Shown: positions 1 to 13,728, counted from the stretch's first letter. The stretch is DNA of 64,000 nucleotides from Hofstenia miamia (GCA_004352715.1 SCFE01000035.1:1219009-1283008), one strand, 5' to 3'. The notes: a model not told the origin generated them from the letters alone. Numbers and translations are program-made.

Positions 1-439
1 TTCTTATATAACTATCATTTTCCATTATGGCAGTGATTTGTATTTCATTTAATGCTTTATTACATTTGTTCCATTGCGTTCTATACTAGTATAGAATGGC
101 ATGATATGTATAAAATATTGGTATCAAGTAGACGTTATGTAATGCATTAACTTACTACCTATAATCTAAATAGAATGAATAATTGTATGATGTTCTTTGA
201 AACAATTAAATTATATGTTTGAAAAGTTCCTATAAATGTAACCAAAAGTGTTTAGTAAATTATCTTTTAAAAATTATTGTTAAGAATTGTATGTCGAGTT
301 CTTAGTTTATTATCCGAATAATCATTTTTTGCAGTTTATAAATGTCGCCATATATTAAGACTACAAAAGTAATGTAGCTGGTAGTTTGTAATTTTGTATT
401 TGTTCCATGCACCAATAAATTTGCTTTGACTCTTATAAT
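1..439. other. No gene recognised (left edge)
   Basis: AT-rich sequence without a convincing coding frame. An AATAAA hexamer at about 414-419 could be the polyadenylation signal of a + strand transcript entering from the left, but no coding exon is visible to support it. The sequence ends at the TA target dinucleotide of the element starting at 442. Confidence 0.4.
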
Positions 440-2343
440 TACACTAAAATCTGTCTATAACGTACTTGAAGGGACCAGCCAGAAAAGTGCGTTATAGCGA
501 AAGTTTGTTATAGCAAGTTCTTTAATGCATTAGTTGTTGTTTGAAAATGGTTGGCATACGACTGCTGGAGGCGCTCTTTATCCTGTCAACCAGTGTCCTA
601 TGAGTACAAGTAGATTACCATTTGCAGCGATCAAAATCAATATGAGTACCTGTGAGGAACTTCTCAAATCAGCTTAAACTTGCGGAAGACTATAGAATTG
701 ATCCATTGATAAAGCGTACTTTTTCATTCAATAGAAATAGCATGAAGATGACATAAGAAAATGAAACACATGTAAGAAGATTGACAACGTGTTAACTTTT
801 AACAACTTCAGGAAAAAAAATCAAATAAAGTTACAGCAGGTGAATATTGGAATACTTTGGAAAGAATTGGGATTTGCGAAAACATTAATTTCCTCATCAT
901 CAGGGAGATATTTGAAGACAAGTTCAGAAAGAAACACAATGATAAGAATAGATAAGCTGTCTTTAATCCAAGTCCGCATTGTTTCAATTGCAACCCCTTA
1001 ATTTTGCTAGTAAGTGACTCAATATAAATTAATGAATTTATTATTTCAAATTATTATAATTAAGTGAATTTATTTCTGGAAGATTCTATTAATTAAATTA
1101 TTGTTGCCAATTATTGCTGTAAGCTTAATATCCTTTATTAGTTTGTTGCATTTGTTTTTCGTTAGTGTAATAATATTATCATTAATTAATTGTGCTAATT
1201 ATAAATAATTTAGTAGTTTTATACCTCTCACTTCAATTGAATTATGTTCTATAATTCTATTATCTCTTATTAAAACTGTTTGATGTGCTGCTCGGGCTCT
1301 TGTGTTAAAAGAATGATTTATTTCATCAAAGCTATAAAATTCTATTGGATATTCTTGTCTTTTAACCTTTATAACGTGCTTAAGGAGTTCGAAAATGTAT
1401 ATTTCATAAATAGTCATCATATTTGCTTCTATGAATAACTGTTTAGTAGTATAAGTAGAATTTTTAAAATGTATGATCTTGATTTTCTTTTATTGAATTT
1501 TGAAAATAGGCAATGTGTTGTATGAGGTACCACCATAGATTAAGATACCATATTGAATTATCGGCAGTATGTATACATTATAAAAATGTAATGTAATATG
1601 CTTAGGAACGAAGTGTCTTATTTTCATCAAAATACCACATAGTTTAGAGAATTTTTTACAAATAAAAGAAAGATACATGCTCTGCAAAACTTAATGTTTT
1701 ATCTATTATTATTCCTAAATATTTATAAGAATCATTTATGTTAAGATCAGTTTCCGCTACTTGTAGCTTAGGTATTTGTTCATTAATTTTGAAAAAATTT
1801 ATCTTAGTGGTTTTATTACAATTTAAAGAAAGGCGATTGAAACAGAGCCAATCTTGTAGAACATTTATGTTATTTTGAAGAGTGTTAAATAATATATCCT
1901 TGTCAGGTGAACTTAGATATTTGTATCGTCAGCAAACAGATAGACCGAAGCAGTTAAGACTTTAGGATGGTCAATAATGTACATTAAGAAGAGTAGTGGT
2001 TCAAGAATTGAGCCTTGTACCACACCACATGTTATCTCAGTTAATTTTGAATCTATGAAACACATTGATATCGGTTTTCTAGATAATTTTCAAGTAAGTT
2101 AAAAATGTGTCCTCTAGTGCCGTATTTATATATCTTATGATCTATTGTATCAAAAGCTTTTCTTAGATCAATGAATTTGCACGAAGAATATAATTTATTG
2201 TCTTTGGAATATTTTCAATTACTTTCATTAAAGCTAAAATTGTGTTATAGTGAGGTCGAAACCCAAATTGATTTGAATTTATAAAATTGTACCTATTTAT
2301 AAACTTAAATACTCTATTGTATAGGAATCTTTCAAAAAATTTC

Positions 2344-4422
2344 ACTAAAAATTGGCAATAGTGAGATTGGTCTGTAATTTGAGGGATCATTTGTGTCCCC
2401 AGATTTATGAACAGGTATTATTTTTGCTATTTTCATTTTGTCTGGAAAAACACGTTTGACTACAGAGATTTAGTATTGCCGTTAAAGGATTTAAAATTGC
2501 TGGGAAAATAGCTTTCACAATTTTACTGGATATACCATCAACATCTGCAGATGATTTAGATTTTAATTGATTAACAATATTTTTCAATTCAGAGTTTGAA
2601 ATGGGGCATAAAGCCATAGTCTCAGGATTATTATCAATAACAAAAGACTTCGTGCCGACAGGAACCAATGCTTGGAAAAAAAGAATTGAAATCATTACTT
2701 ACCTTATTCATATTCTGGTTGAACGCAGCTGATAATTTCATGTTTTTTCCTTACCTGTAATCATATTTAAGAATGAGTAGAACTGTTTGCAACCTTTTGA
2801 AAAAGAATTCAATTTTTTAGTATAATAACTACGCTTAGAATTTCGGATTTTTGAAACAACCCTATTTCTGATATTACAAAACTTAATATGATTTTCTCGA
2901 CAATTATTCATTTTATACTTTTTGTAAGCAATATCTCGTTTGGTTATTAAATTTTTAATTGAATTATTGATTGCTAGGTTACTCTTAGGACCACTTTTAA
3001 TTTTAGAACACTTAAATTTATTAATTGTTTCCTTTTCTGTAATAATAAAATCAGAATACGCATTGTTAGCATTTGTATAATCATTTAAATTTAGTTCATT
3101 TAGTTTCTGATTAAATCAAAAATAAGCAGTTTAGTAATTTTTGTTCTGAATGCATAAATTTAAAGTATGAAATTGTAGATTTTTGGACATGACTACAAGT
3201 CATATTACATTCTAACCAAATGGGTATATGATCTGTAAATACGTCATCCAGAAGTCCAACTGAAGTAATTTTTTCAGAACTAATATTCGTCAGTATATGG
3301 TCTAGACAAGAACCTTCTAGATTATTTTGTGGACTTGTGACTTCATTTATTAGAATACGGAAATCATTCGCAGATATGCATTNACTAAAAATTGGCAATA
3401 GTGAGATTGGTCTGTAATTTGAGGGATCATTTGTGTCCCCAGATTTATGAACAGGTATTATTTTTGCTATTTTCATTTTGTCTGGAAAAACACGTTTGAC
3501 TACAGAGATTTAGTATTGCCGTTAAAGGATTTAAAATTGCTGGGAAAATAGCTTTCACAATTTTACTGGATATACCATCAACATCTGCAGATGATTTAGA
3601 TTTTAATTGATTAACAATATTTTTCAATTCAGAGTTTGAAATGGGGCATAAAGCCATAGTCTCAGGATTATTATCAATAACAAAAGACTTCGTGCCGACA
3701 GGAACCAATGCTTGGAAAAAAAGAATTGAAATCATTACTTACCTTATTCATATTCTGGTTGAACGCAGCTGATAATTTCATGTTTTTTCCTTACCTGTAA
3801 TCATATTTAAGAATGAGTAGAACTGTTTGCAACCTTTTGAAAAAGAATTCAATTTTTTAGTATAATAACTACGCTTAGAATTTCGGATTTTTGAAACAAC
3901 CCTATTTCTGATATTACAAAACTTAATATGATTTTCTCGACAATTATTCATTTTATACTTTTTGTAAGCAATATCTCGTTTGGTTATTAAATTTTTAATT
4001 GAATTATTGATTGCTAGGTTACTCTTAGGACCACTTTTAATTTTAGAACACTTAAATTTATTAATTGTTTCCTTTTCTGTAATAATAAAATCAGAATACG
4101 CATTGTTAGCATTTGTATAATCATTTAAATTTAGTTCATTTAGTTTCTGATTAAATCAAAAATAAGCAGTTTAGTAATTTTTGTTCTGAATGCATAAATT
4201 TAAAGTATGAAATTGTAGATTTTTGGACATGACTACAAGTCATATTACATTCTAACCAAATGGGTATATGATCTGTAAATACGTCATCCAGAAGTCCAAC
4301 TGAAGTAATTTTTTCAGAACTAATATTCGTCAGTATATGGTCTAGACAAGAACCTTCTAGATTATTTTGTGGACTTGTGACTTCATTTATTAGAATACGG
4401 AAATCATTCGCAGATATGCATT
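2344..4422. repeat. Exact 1,039-bp direct duplication joined by a single N (probable misassembly)
   Basis: Bases 2344-3382 and 3384-4422 appear identical by eye, and the junction is one N at 3383. The second copy then continues into sequence that follows naturally in the LINE. This is what overlapping contig ends joined without merging would look like. The duplicated part covers the LINE endonuclease C-terminus and RT N-terminus. Confidence 0.85.
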
Positions 4423-5375
4423 TTAAATATAAAGAAGTAATGCAAAGATGTCAAAGTATCTATGTTGAAATCTCCCATTATTACAATTGGCATCGATGTT
4501 CGATTAAGTTCTTCTAAAAACCTGTCTCAACATTGAATAAAATACTTCTTATCATCTGTTGGAGGACTGTAAATTACAGAGAAATAGAAATTACAATTAT
4601 TTTTTAATGTGCACTTACGGAGAATGCTCTCAGTGATGAACCTCGATTCCATTACTTTAGATTTAGATAAATATAATCCAACACTCCCTCCTTTCTTATT
4701 TATTCGAGGTTGTGATATTAATGGGTAGAAACCTTCGGCGTCATATAATCCAATATCATCATGTTGCTTGATCCAAGTTTCCGTAAGGCACAAAGCTGTA
4801 ATATTTGGATGGGTTTCAATAAATGCTTCAAAAGAATCAAAATTCTTGTTCAGTGATCTTACATTTAAGTGAATGAATTTTAATGTATTACTCAATATTT
4901 GTTTATTATTTGTGACATTTAGTTTATTAGAATTACAGTTAAACGCGTTTGAATTAAATGGATAACTTTTATAATTATTGTCATTATATCTGTTTGTCTG
5001 TAAACTATTTAAAAAACCAGGGGATGCAATTTATTAATATCTTCCAGAGAGAAATTTCTTCTGTTGTCTTTAGAATCAATCAAACATATCTTTTCTTCGT
5101 GGGTCTAAACTCTCTTGACATCGTCTAATTTTCTAAGTCCAGAAAGCACCTTGAAGCGTAAGGTAGTCATGTCATTGTTGAAAAACACGCCTTTTTCCGA
5201 ACTTCTTTTATTTTTCATTAACCGATGTTTTGTATCTCTTCGAATAAACAGCGATTATGGTAGGACAACGACCATTCTTAGCAGGAAGCCGATGACAGAC
5301 ATATATCATCAACATTGAAGGGGGTGCACTTACTCACTGCTTCAACAACAACTCCGTAAATATTCTCGTCTTTCC

Positions 5376-5711
5376 TCATTGGTATTCCAATATTCTCACA
5401 TTGTCTCTCCTGCCATATTGCTCCAGCCGTTCTAAATCAAAATTAATATGGGAATTACTATTTATACTTATCTGTTTATCTTTCCTTAATGACTTCAATT
5501 CATCTTCGTCTTCGAGTGAGGTAATAGTGCGATATAAAGTAAATATCTTTGACGCTGAACAAAAACCACAGAGAAATTCTCTATCAAAAAAGTCTTTAGG
5601 GATTCGAGCTGGTAACCAAAATTTCACCCAGCAGGGGCAATTTTCACTTGAACATCCCAATTCATGATAGTTACCATTAGCGGTATCAGTGGAAGCGCAA
5701 CTTTTGGACAT
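5376..5711 (-). pseudogene. LINE ORF1-like protein fragment
   Basis: A 111-codon minus-strand frame. It has a Cys/Trp-rich first half (NCPCWVKFWLPARIPKDFF, FLCGFC), an acidic/basic helical stretch, then LERLEQYGRRDNVRI, the conserved region of LINE ORF1 nucleic-acid-binding proteins. Homology continues past the stop (VVVEAVSKCTPFNVDDICLS), so the stop is a lesion. ORF1 proteins of this kind bind the LINE RNA and form the particle with the ORF2 enzyme, which lies just downstream on the same strand. Confidence 0.6.
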
Positions 5712-6073
5712 TACAACTGAAAACTAATTAATCTGTGCAATAACAATATATTGTTATATTATGTTGTAACAGACAATTAAATAGTACTAGACAACATGTA
5801 ATTTAAATAATAGCACTGGCTAATAATTATCTCCGTTTTGGTAGCAACCTTTTATTTTAATTTATCAATCAAAAACTTTCATCTATTAAAGTAGCAGGTA
5901 CGTTATAGGGATTGGTAATTTGCATAATTTGTGATTGAGGGGACCAAATTGAAGGTACGTTATAGCGAATTAAGTTATAGCCAACATTTTAAGTATGAAT
6001 TTTTAGGGCATTTTCAAGGGACTAAATAAAAAGTACGTTATAGCGAGGTACGTTATAGAGAGATTTTACTGTA

Positions 6074-7005
6074 TTGTTTGTATAGTTGGTTCATGACTCC
6101 GTGGAAAATTTTTTAATAGTAGGATAAAGAATTTTTTAATAGGCAATGAAAAAATTTGTTTAGGTCCTATCATTCTTACCTTTCTTGAACAAGGGTATTA
6201 ATTACTTTTTCAAATTAGCAGTTGATACCGCAATAATAAATTTCTATGTTGTCTTAGGACTATATTAGAATTATATTTCAATAGATTATCGTCTATCTAT
6301 TGTTCTTTCAAATTTAAGAGTATTATTATTTGAATAGCCAATTAATTAGTATTTTATGCGATTTATAAATATGTTTAAATTCATTGAACTAGTTTAGCTA
6401 ATTGTGCGAGGTGGTACAAACTTTTTATTTAATAACCTATTGTTTAGCATCATTTATTTTCTCCAATTTAATATTCTTTCGGATTATCTTTTTTTCCTCA
6501 AAAATTGTACTTAGAAAACCAAATAATTTTTACATTTAGATTGTGTTTACAGATACCGTACTAAAAACACTATTGTAAAAATATCGAAACAACGGTAAAT
6601 AACTATTGCAACTATCCATATGCAAGTTTCTAAAATTTACCACTAGTCAAACTACTTACACAATGTTTTATAAATATGGAATCATACCTAGAAAAGTTTT
6701 TTCCCGAGTAATCTCAGAAACTTTTCTTATTTAATTTTTATGCTGAATGAACTCTAATTGTAAGAGTGAATTTCTATTAGTTCGGCCTTTATAGTTTATT
6801 TCTCGTGATTTTGCCGATCTTCTCAATAATATATTGGAGAAATATGAGAATTGCAATATTTTTTTAGGCGACATAAAACAACATAATTCAAATGTGATCT
6901 TACGTTCTACTCCTCTAGCTTTTGCTTTGCAAATTTATTTGTGTTTAAAGACTATTTTTTGTCTAAATATGCAAAACTAAACTACATAGCATTATTTTTA
7001 GTGAA
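6074..7005. other. Upstream region of the FAM193 gene, no ORF
   Basis: AT-rich non-coding sequence between the right end of the Tigger-like element and the first recognised FAM193 exon. A splice-acceptor-like run (TTATTTTTAG) ends at 7000, five bases before the ATG at 7006, so the first coding exon may be joined to an upstream 5' exon or a spliced leader. No core promoter could be assigned. Confidence 0.4.
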
Positions 7006-7055
7006 ATGTGTACAATCTTAGATGAACGCGAAATTGATCCCGAGGAAATTCGCAG
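7006..7055 (+). CDS. FAM193: FAM193 exon 1 (first coding)
   Basis: ATG followed by acidic residues (MCTILDEREIDPEEIRR), donor gtatgt, phase 2. The ATG was chosen because an acceptor-like TTTTTAG lies 5 nt before it and the frame is closed upstream. A more upstream start joined by splicing remains possible. Confidence 0.7.
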
Positions 7056-10000
7056 GTATGTATTTATTTGAAATAGAATCGAGAGTCGATTCAATTAAAA
7101 AAAATAGGCTACAATGGTCCCAAATATTAGATTGTTTACAGATACGATATGAACGCATGTTTTATCATTTTAGATTATTTCGTTTAAGATTTTTATAGTT
7201 CCTATTTTTTGATGCTTTACAAAATTAAAACAGCATTTCGCTGCTACAGAAACCTTTAGCACTTGTATTCATTCAATTTTATGCTGTTCAATTATTTTGT
7301 TCCTTTGAATTTAGATGCGGGTAATTTCGCTGGTGTTGCAATCTTGTAACTATCAAAGAACCCATTTTCTATGTTTACTGAAGTTAAACATTTGTTATGT
7401 CATTAAATCGATTTTAATAAGTGCAATTGTTTTCATTTAATTTTTGTATTTGCTTATCAGTTTTAGTGCATTTCGATACTGAAGACCTGGTTTATGAGAT
7501 AATATATTTAATGATTAAAAAAATTGTTCGAAATGATTTTTCAATTAATAATTAACGCTATTTAGAGAACTTCGTATATATGATAGAGAAACTTTGCGAT
7601 TACAATATTGCTGGGACATTTTGCGTTTGGCGGTTTACAATACCTATCGAAGCATTAAAACAGCTAATTCTGAACATGAAAGCAGCAGTCGTCTATTGCA
7701 ATCAGTAGAAATGTAACTATTTTTTAAATGCACTATATGAAATTCCTTCCTTAGGTTATGCGAGCGAGATCCACAGCTTCTATATAAGAGGTTAGAAGGT
7801 CAAGCAACCAAGTATGTCGTGGAAATTAAATTGAGACTTTTGAAGAAATTAACTACTAGCCAGAAAGATGCTAGGAATGCTCTCCATTTCACATCATCTC
7901 TAGTAAAAGAGTATCAGAAATATATAAAAGCTGCTGATCAAATTTCCACGTATCTTACTCCTTTGGTAATGTTTATTTCTTAATATGTTATGCAATCGTA
8001 CTACAGGCTTTTATATCGATGTTGATTTAATCAACACAAATCTATTCAACTGAATTTATCCAGTTAGTAACCAGTTTAATTAATGCTGGCTAGTACATAA
8101 TCACGATCTGAATATTAATTCACACATGCAGTGTTTAGTTCCAAAATTTGTGTTGTTCGAGGATTGATATTTTCAAATGAAGTATTTCTATGAAATAAAC
8201 ATATATATAGGATAGATATGATTTAAATGAAACATGAAATCTCAAACAATTAATTTTTTAAATTTATCTGTTTTTCAATATATTGTTTAGGAATTGATTC
8301 ACTTGAAGCAATTTCACATTACTTGGGTTTTCCTTAATAAGCATTTATTTCAAGAAATCATATATTCTGAAAATCTCATTCAAAATAGTCTGTCTGTAAT
8401 TTTGAAGAGACTAAAAGAAGGTTGTCAGCTAGCTCCTGTACAATCAGCGTTCAAAAAAGCAATTACTGAGTATAGAGCCTTCATATAAAAATTGTAATTT
8501 TTACTAAAATTTAGGTTTGTGAGATTAAAAAAGGAACTTGTAAATGTGTCGTCTGAGTGGGCGCATTGTCAGTCTTTGATGTCAAAATATCATGCCGTGC
8601 AGAAAAATGAGAAGGCTAAGCATTTGTTGCTCAAAGAAGAATTCAATTTATTTAACACGCAAACTGAATTATTATGCACTGAAGTAAGAATATTTTTCGT
8701 GATTAGTTAACCGTTCATTTTAATGTTTAGAAGGACTTAGAAAATTATTTCCTATGCTCTGGTGATGTGGATTCTACTTCCAATAAGTGTTCTTGTCATT
8801 CATGCTCTGATCAAGTACTTAGTTCTAAGTATGCTAATTTTTTTGTTTTATATATACAGGTATGGACGTCATATCTATGAAAGTGATATTAATAAACAAT
8901 TAAAATAGAGAATTTTTTGTAAATATAATCTATTGAAATAATATGAAATCGAAAAAGAATATTTTTTGAATTTATTACAAGGTTTTTTTATCAAAATGGG
9001 GGAATGCTTTTAAAAATAGTAATAATTAAATTGTATTTTACCATACAAAGTAGGTATAACAAAAAAATAAAATTAAAAATTTTACAAAATAGTATTGATT
9101 AATTAGATGAATGACAGGAAAAATATTTACAAAAGGAAAGGAGTCCCATTTAAAAGCTATTCCATGAATAGATATAGAGCTTTGGAAATAAGATACCTTT
9201 CCTGCTGTTTTATTATATAATGCATAAAAATTCTGTAACTATTAGTTTGTATTAATTCTTGACGATGTTTCGGTGCATTCAAAATTTTTCGAGCTTATAT
9301 ATATTATAAAATAGTTTTTATTTTAATTTGATTGTGAATACAGAAATTAGCGGTAAGATTTCTTTACTAAATTTACACAACACCAGTGTGCAATTGGAAA
9401 AGCTCTGCTATCTATTTGACACAGAGTTTGCATTTAACCCTATCTCGGCGGGTGGGGTGCTTTAATTTGAAAGAAGATTTGGTCCGTTTTATACTTTTCC
9501 TACAAATATATTAGGAACTCCAATCATTACAAGTGGTAGGGACATTTTTTATTTTTATATTTATGTCTAGATATATTTATTATATTTCAGCCTGCAATTG
9601 ATATGTTGTTCGTAGATGTTTGTTAATATATCACATAAACATTTGGTATACAATTGATATTTTTGTACTTTGCTATGAATCTGTCAATTTTCAGGTGATT
9701 GGGTTTTGGGAACATATATTTTTCAAATTTGTTGTTACTAGGGTCAATTTCCTGACATCATAGCACCAGAATATAGAATTAGCCATACATAAGCTTTATT
9801 TTGCTTTTTGATAATGAATAGCATTTTTTCTGCTCATAGAGCACCTCTCCTCCGGTTTTAGAATTGAAGAAACCCGTTCGAGATAGGGTTCATTCATCAT
9901 TATTTGAAATTACGGACAATACTATAATTTTAAAACAAGACAGTGCGCTATTCATTTGTTGAGGAATTTAAGTTGAATTCCATCAGATGACAAATTCACA

Positions 10001-12081
10001 TTTAGTTATATAATAATATATAGGAGTCGTATACTACATATTTCGATATAGCTCCAAATATATAATAGAAGTCTTGTTATTGTATGCTGTTAGTGAATAT
10101 TTTATGATAATTTCGATTATTAACTCGAACTAATTTTAGAGAACAGTCTGATATTTTATCACGAAATTCAATAGTGAGGCCCTAATAACCAGGCTGCATG
10201 AGACTACGAAGTTTAATTCAGACTTGAAAACTATCATTTGTGTACCTCAAAATTTTGATTAAATATCTAACTGCATTATCTTGATCCACAAAGATTTATT
10301 TCATGCGTTTAAAATTCATTTTTAATAATGAAGAGGCTCATGAAAATACACCCTTTCAGAAATGTTTATGCTGCATATGAAAGTAAATGTATTATTGATT
10401 TGAATTTTTATCTATAGGGTTTATGACTACTTCATTTTGACTTTTTACTTTTTGATTTAATTTATTGTGCATGGTCTAATTTATTCAAGTTTTTTAAAAA
10501 AAGTTTTGACCAGTATCCAGTGCCCTCCGCCATAGTATCTCGCGGCCGTATATATTTTTAGTATCCAGTGCCTTGTAAATATTTTAAACGTTTGTAGCCA
10601 AAGCCCGTATATATATATATACAGACGGGCTCTAGTTACTATGGGATTCGTATATACGCCCGCATTTATATGGGAGGCGCTATGTATAATTTTGAAACAA
10701 GACAGTGCCCTTCGCTGATATTAGAAAGGCTTAAATATGTAGTTTACTGACGAATAAAAAATCGGCATATTCCGGCTGAAATCGGCATTTGTGACATGGC
10801 CGAAACTGGATCTCAGTTTCACTGGGAAGAACTGCTAATATCAACTTGAAAATAATATCTGGTATTGCGAAGCGCCCAAATTTATTGAAAATGTAAACAT
10901 TAGTTTAAAAACATATTAATTGTTGAACTGTAATATAAATCCAATTTTTTACAATATTTTTCATTTTTTAAGAAATGTTCTCCTTGAGCCCAATTTTGGT
11001 GTGTTACAATTAAATGAGTCCTAAGGCTATCAGGCATGCTCAATTTTCTGATTTTTTGACATTAACAGCCGAACTGCTCGCAGGCCCTAAATTTACTGAA
11101 AATTGGTGATTGCAGGCGCTAAGGTATAAAACCCATAGTACTTAGCGCCTATATATATANNNNNNNNNNNNNNNNNNNNNNNNNNNNNNNNNNNNNNNNN
11201 NNNNNNNNNNNNNNNNNNNNNNNNNNNNNNNNNNNNNNNNNNNNNNNNNNNNNNNNNNNNNNNNNNNNNNNNNNNNNNNNNNNNNNNNNNNNNNNNNNNN
11301 NNNNNNNNNNNNNNNNNNNNNNNNNNNNNNNNNNNNNNNNNNNNNNNNNNNNNNNNNNNNNNNNNNNNNNNNNNNNNNNNNNNNNNNNNNNNNNNNNNNN
11401 NNNNNNNNNNNNNNNNNNNNNNNNNNNNNNNNNNNNNNNNNNNNNNNNNNNNNNNNNNNNNNNNNNNNNNNNNNNNNNNNNNNNNNNNNNNNNNNNNNNN
11501 NNNNNNNNNNNNNNNNNNNNNNNNNNNNNNNNNNNNNNNNNNNNNNNNNNNNNNNNNNNNNNNNNNNNNNNNNNNNNNNNNNNNNNNNNNNNNNNNNNNN
11601 NNNNNNNNNNNNNNNNNNNNNNNNNNNNNNNNNNNNNNNNNNNNNNNNNNNNNNNNNNNNNNNNNNNNNNNNNNNNNNNNNNNNNNNNNNNNNNNNNNNN
11701 NNNNNNNNNNNNNNNNNNNNNNNNNNNNNNNNNNNNNNNNNNNNNNNNNNNNNNNNNNNNNNNNNNNNNNNNNNNNNNNNNNNNNNNNNNNNNNNNNNNN
11801 NNNNNNNNNNNNNNNNNNNNNNNNNNNNNNNNNNNNNNNNNNNNNNNNNNNNNNNNNNNNNNNNNNNNNNNNNNNNNNNNNNNNNNNNNNNNNNNNNNNN
11901 NNNNNNNNNNNNNNNNNNNNNNNNNNNNNNNNNNNNNNNNNNNNNNNNNNNNNNNNNNNNNNNNNNNNNNNNNNNNNNNNNNNNNNNNNNNNNNNNNNNN
12001 NNNNNNNNNNNNNNNNNNNNNNNNNNNNNNNNNNNNNNNNNNNNNNNNNNNNNNNNNNNNNNNNNNNNNNNNNNNNNNNNN

Positions 12082-12118
<37 letters not shown>

Positions 12119-13696
12119 TATGCCTTGAAAATAGCTGGCCTGGCTTAATATGAACATTGCGATGGGCATTTGAAGTTTTGACCGTCAATATAAACAAACT
12201 TCTTTATTGCAATAACCTTTGAGTTGCTAAACTACTTTTAGAAGACTGTTTTTTGTCTTTATGACGAGAGGTTGAATTCAGATGGAAAATGTTTTTACTG
12301 TTATAGTGGATTAATTAAGCTGGAATATATGTTAACGTATGGATATTTTTTCTCTAGAATACTTGGAAATTTCATGTTCTGCTAATTAATGGATTAAGAA
12401 TTAATCTTGAAATTCAACTACAAATATTAATAAAACACACTTATTTTACTCAGCATTGGAACCAGTTAATAAATGAGCGAGATATTTAAACTGGTGCGGG
12501 CTGTCCTGCTAAATCAATGTTGCCAATCACTATGGAATCATTGTGATATAATACTATGTTGAACGAAAATGTATCACGCACTTAATTTTAATGTACAGCA
12601 AAACGGTGTTTGTATGCCAGCCATAATGGAATGAAATGATTGTCTGAACTGAAACAATGTTTACTATTAATTCTTATGTAACGAAAGTTATACTAATCAA
12701 TACGAATTTCCTCTAGAATTATTTTTGAAACGAGCCAAGCCAACCCAGGTCAAGTTGCCTCCCTGCGACTATTATAATAAATCCTGTTAATGAGAAAATG
12801 AAAAAACTTTTTTAGTAAATATATAAATATATTTGATCAGATGGGATCGCTTTGTACAAAATTTTTTCACAGTAAATTTTGATATTTTATTAAGGACACA
12901 CCTAAAATGAAACGCGTTCATTACTTCTCATAGTACAACGCAATTCTCATATGTAAAGGTTAAAGTACTGAGCTTTATAAATGCAGCTCGTTTCGATTAA
13001 AAATCTTTATCAGAAAAAAATTAGAATGAAAAAAATATATAGGCTTGTCCAGTCGAGTGGCGATTCGTACAGGCCCATGAGGACCGACATGGAACTCGGT
13101 GGATGAGGTGAGATGGCCGATGAAGATAAAATCTCGGCCAATGGGGTTCTTCGAGATTTGTGGCGCTAGTAGTCTAAGTCTAAACTCCATTATAATGGTG
13201 TTTTACTACTTTTTAAATTCAAAGTAGGAGATGATTTATTTACTCTATATTAGTGGACATGGCCAATCTCTCTGCATCAAGGGGCATTAGTGAAAGATAC
13301 AAAACTTGTCTCTCAATATTTTGACTTCTTAAATGAAAAATTTAGATTGTTTTTTCAATCAACTAAAAAGCAAAGTTGTTTAAGGGCATGTTAAGACATA
13401 GTGTTATCAACCTCGCAATGCCTCCGAATCTTGAATAAATTTTTTGTTTTTGACAAAGTTCTTTGTTAAAAAATGTTTTTATTTAGATCGGACCTTGCCA
13501 ATATTCGGCTTTTCGGAAGTGCACATCATCTTGATATTCAGCCTCCTAGTATACCAAGTACATCTTCAGATGAAGATCTTAATGACGATGAAAATCCTCC
13601 AGTATTTTCTCGAAATTGCAAACACCATTGTACAAATTTTTTTCCCAACGAGTATGTTTTACGTTGTTTCATTTACTTTCCAATAGCTTTTGTACA

Positions 13697-13728
<32 letters not shown>

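Larger units (their letters stand above)
1050..5750 (-). mobile_element. LINE (CR1/L2/jockey-like), ORF1 plus endonuclease-RT, decayed
   Basis: Reading the minus strand from right to left: an ORF1-like product (5711-5376) with a Cys-containing segment and YGRRDNVRI, a motif common in LINE ORF1 proteins; an APE-type endonuclease start (4895-4527, with FIHLNVRSLNKN and LTETW); the endonuclease C-terminal part (TDHIPIWLE, near 3220 and 4260); the RT N-terminal part (KSSADVDGISSKIVKAIFP); RT fingers ([12 protein letters not shown]); NQFGFRPHYNT near 2250; and the ORF2 C-terminus (1420-1199, SIEVRGIKLLN). Several frameshifts and stops break ORF2, and no intact YADD core is seen. The apparent length includes a 1,039-bp duplication that is probably an assembly artefact. 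It sits inside the Tigger-like element. Confidence 0.85.
442..6071. mobile_element. Tigger/pogo-like DNA transposon, split by a LINE
   Basis: The left end starts CACTAAAATCTGTCTATAAC and the inverted right end starts CAGTAAAATCTCTCTATAAC. About 23 of the first 26 bases match, and both ends abut TA (440-441 and 6072-6073). The CAGTAAAA-CTCTATAACG form and TA duplication are typical of the pogo/Tigger branch of the Tc1/mariner superfamily. The motif GTTATAGCGAA recurs just inside both ends (about 491 and 5962). Only about 1 kb belongs to this element (442 to about 1050, and about 5750 to 6071); the centre is an inserted LINE. No transposase was recognised, so it is probably non-autonomous. Confidence 0.72.
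9893..13486. other. FAM193 intron 6 remainder, with a 922-N gap
   Basis: No coding exon recognised. It holds two perfect short hairpins beside AT runs (10602-10631 and 11114-11150), an assembly gap of 922 N (11160-12081) bounded by (AT)n on both sides, and AT-rich sequence. Frames that run through the Ns are meaningless. Confidence 0.6.

Noticed and set aside
11093-12197. Two long minus-strand frames of about 350 codons
   Set aside because: They consist almost entirely of Ns and (AT)n translated as IYIY; no coding evidence.
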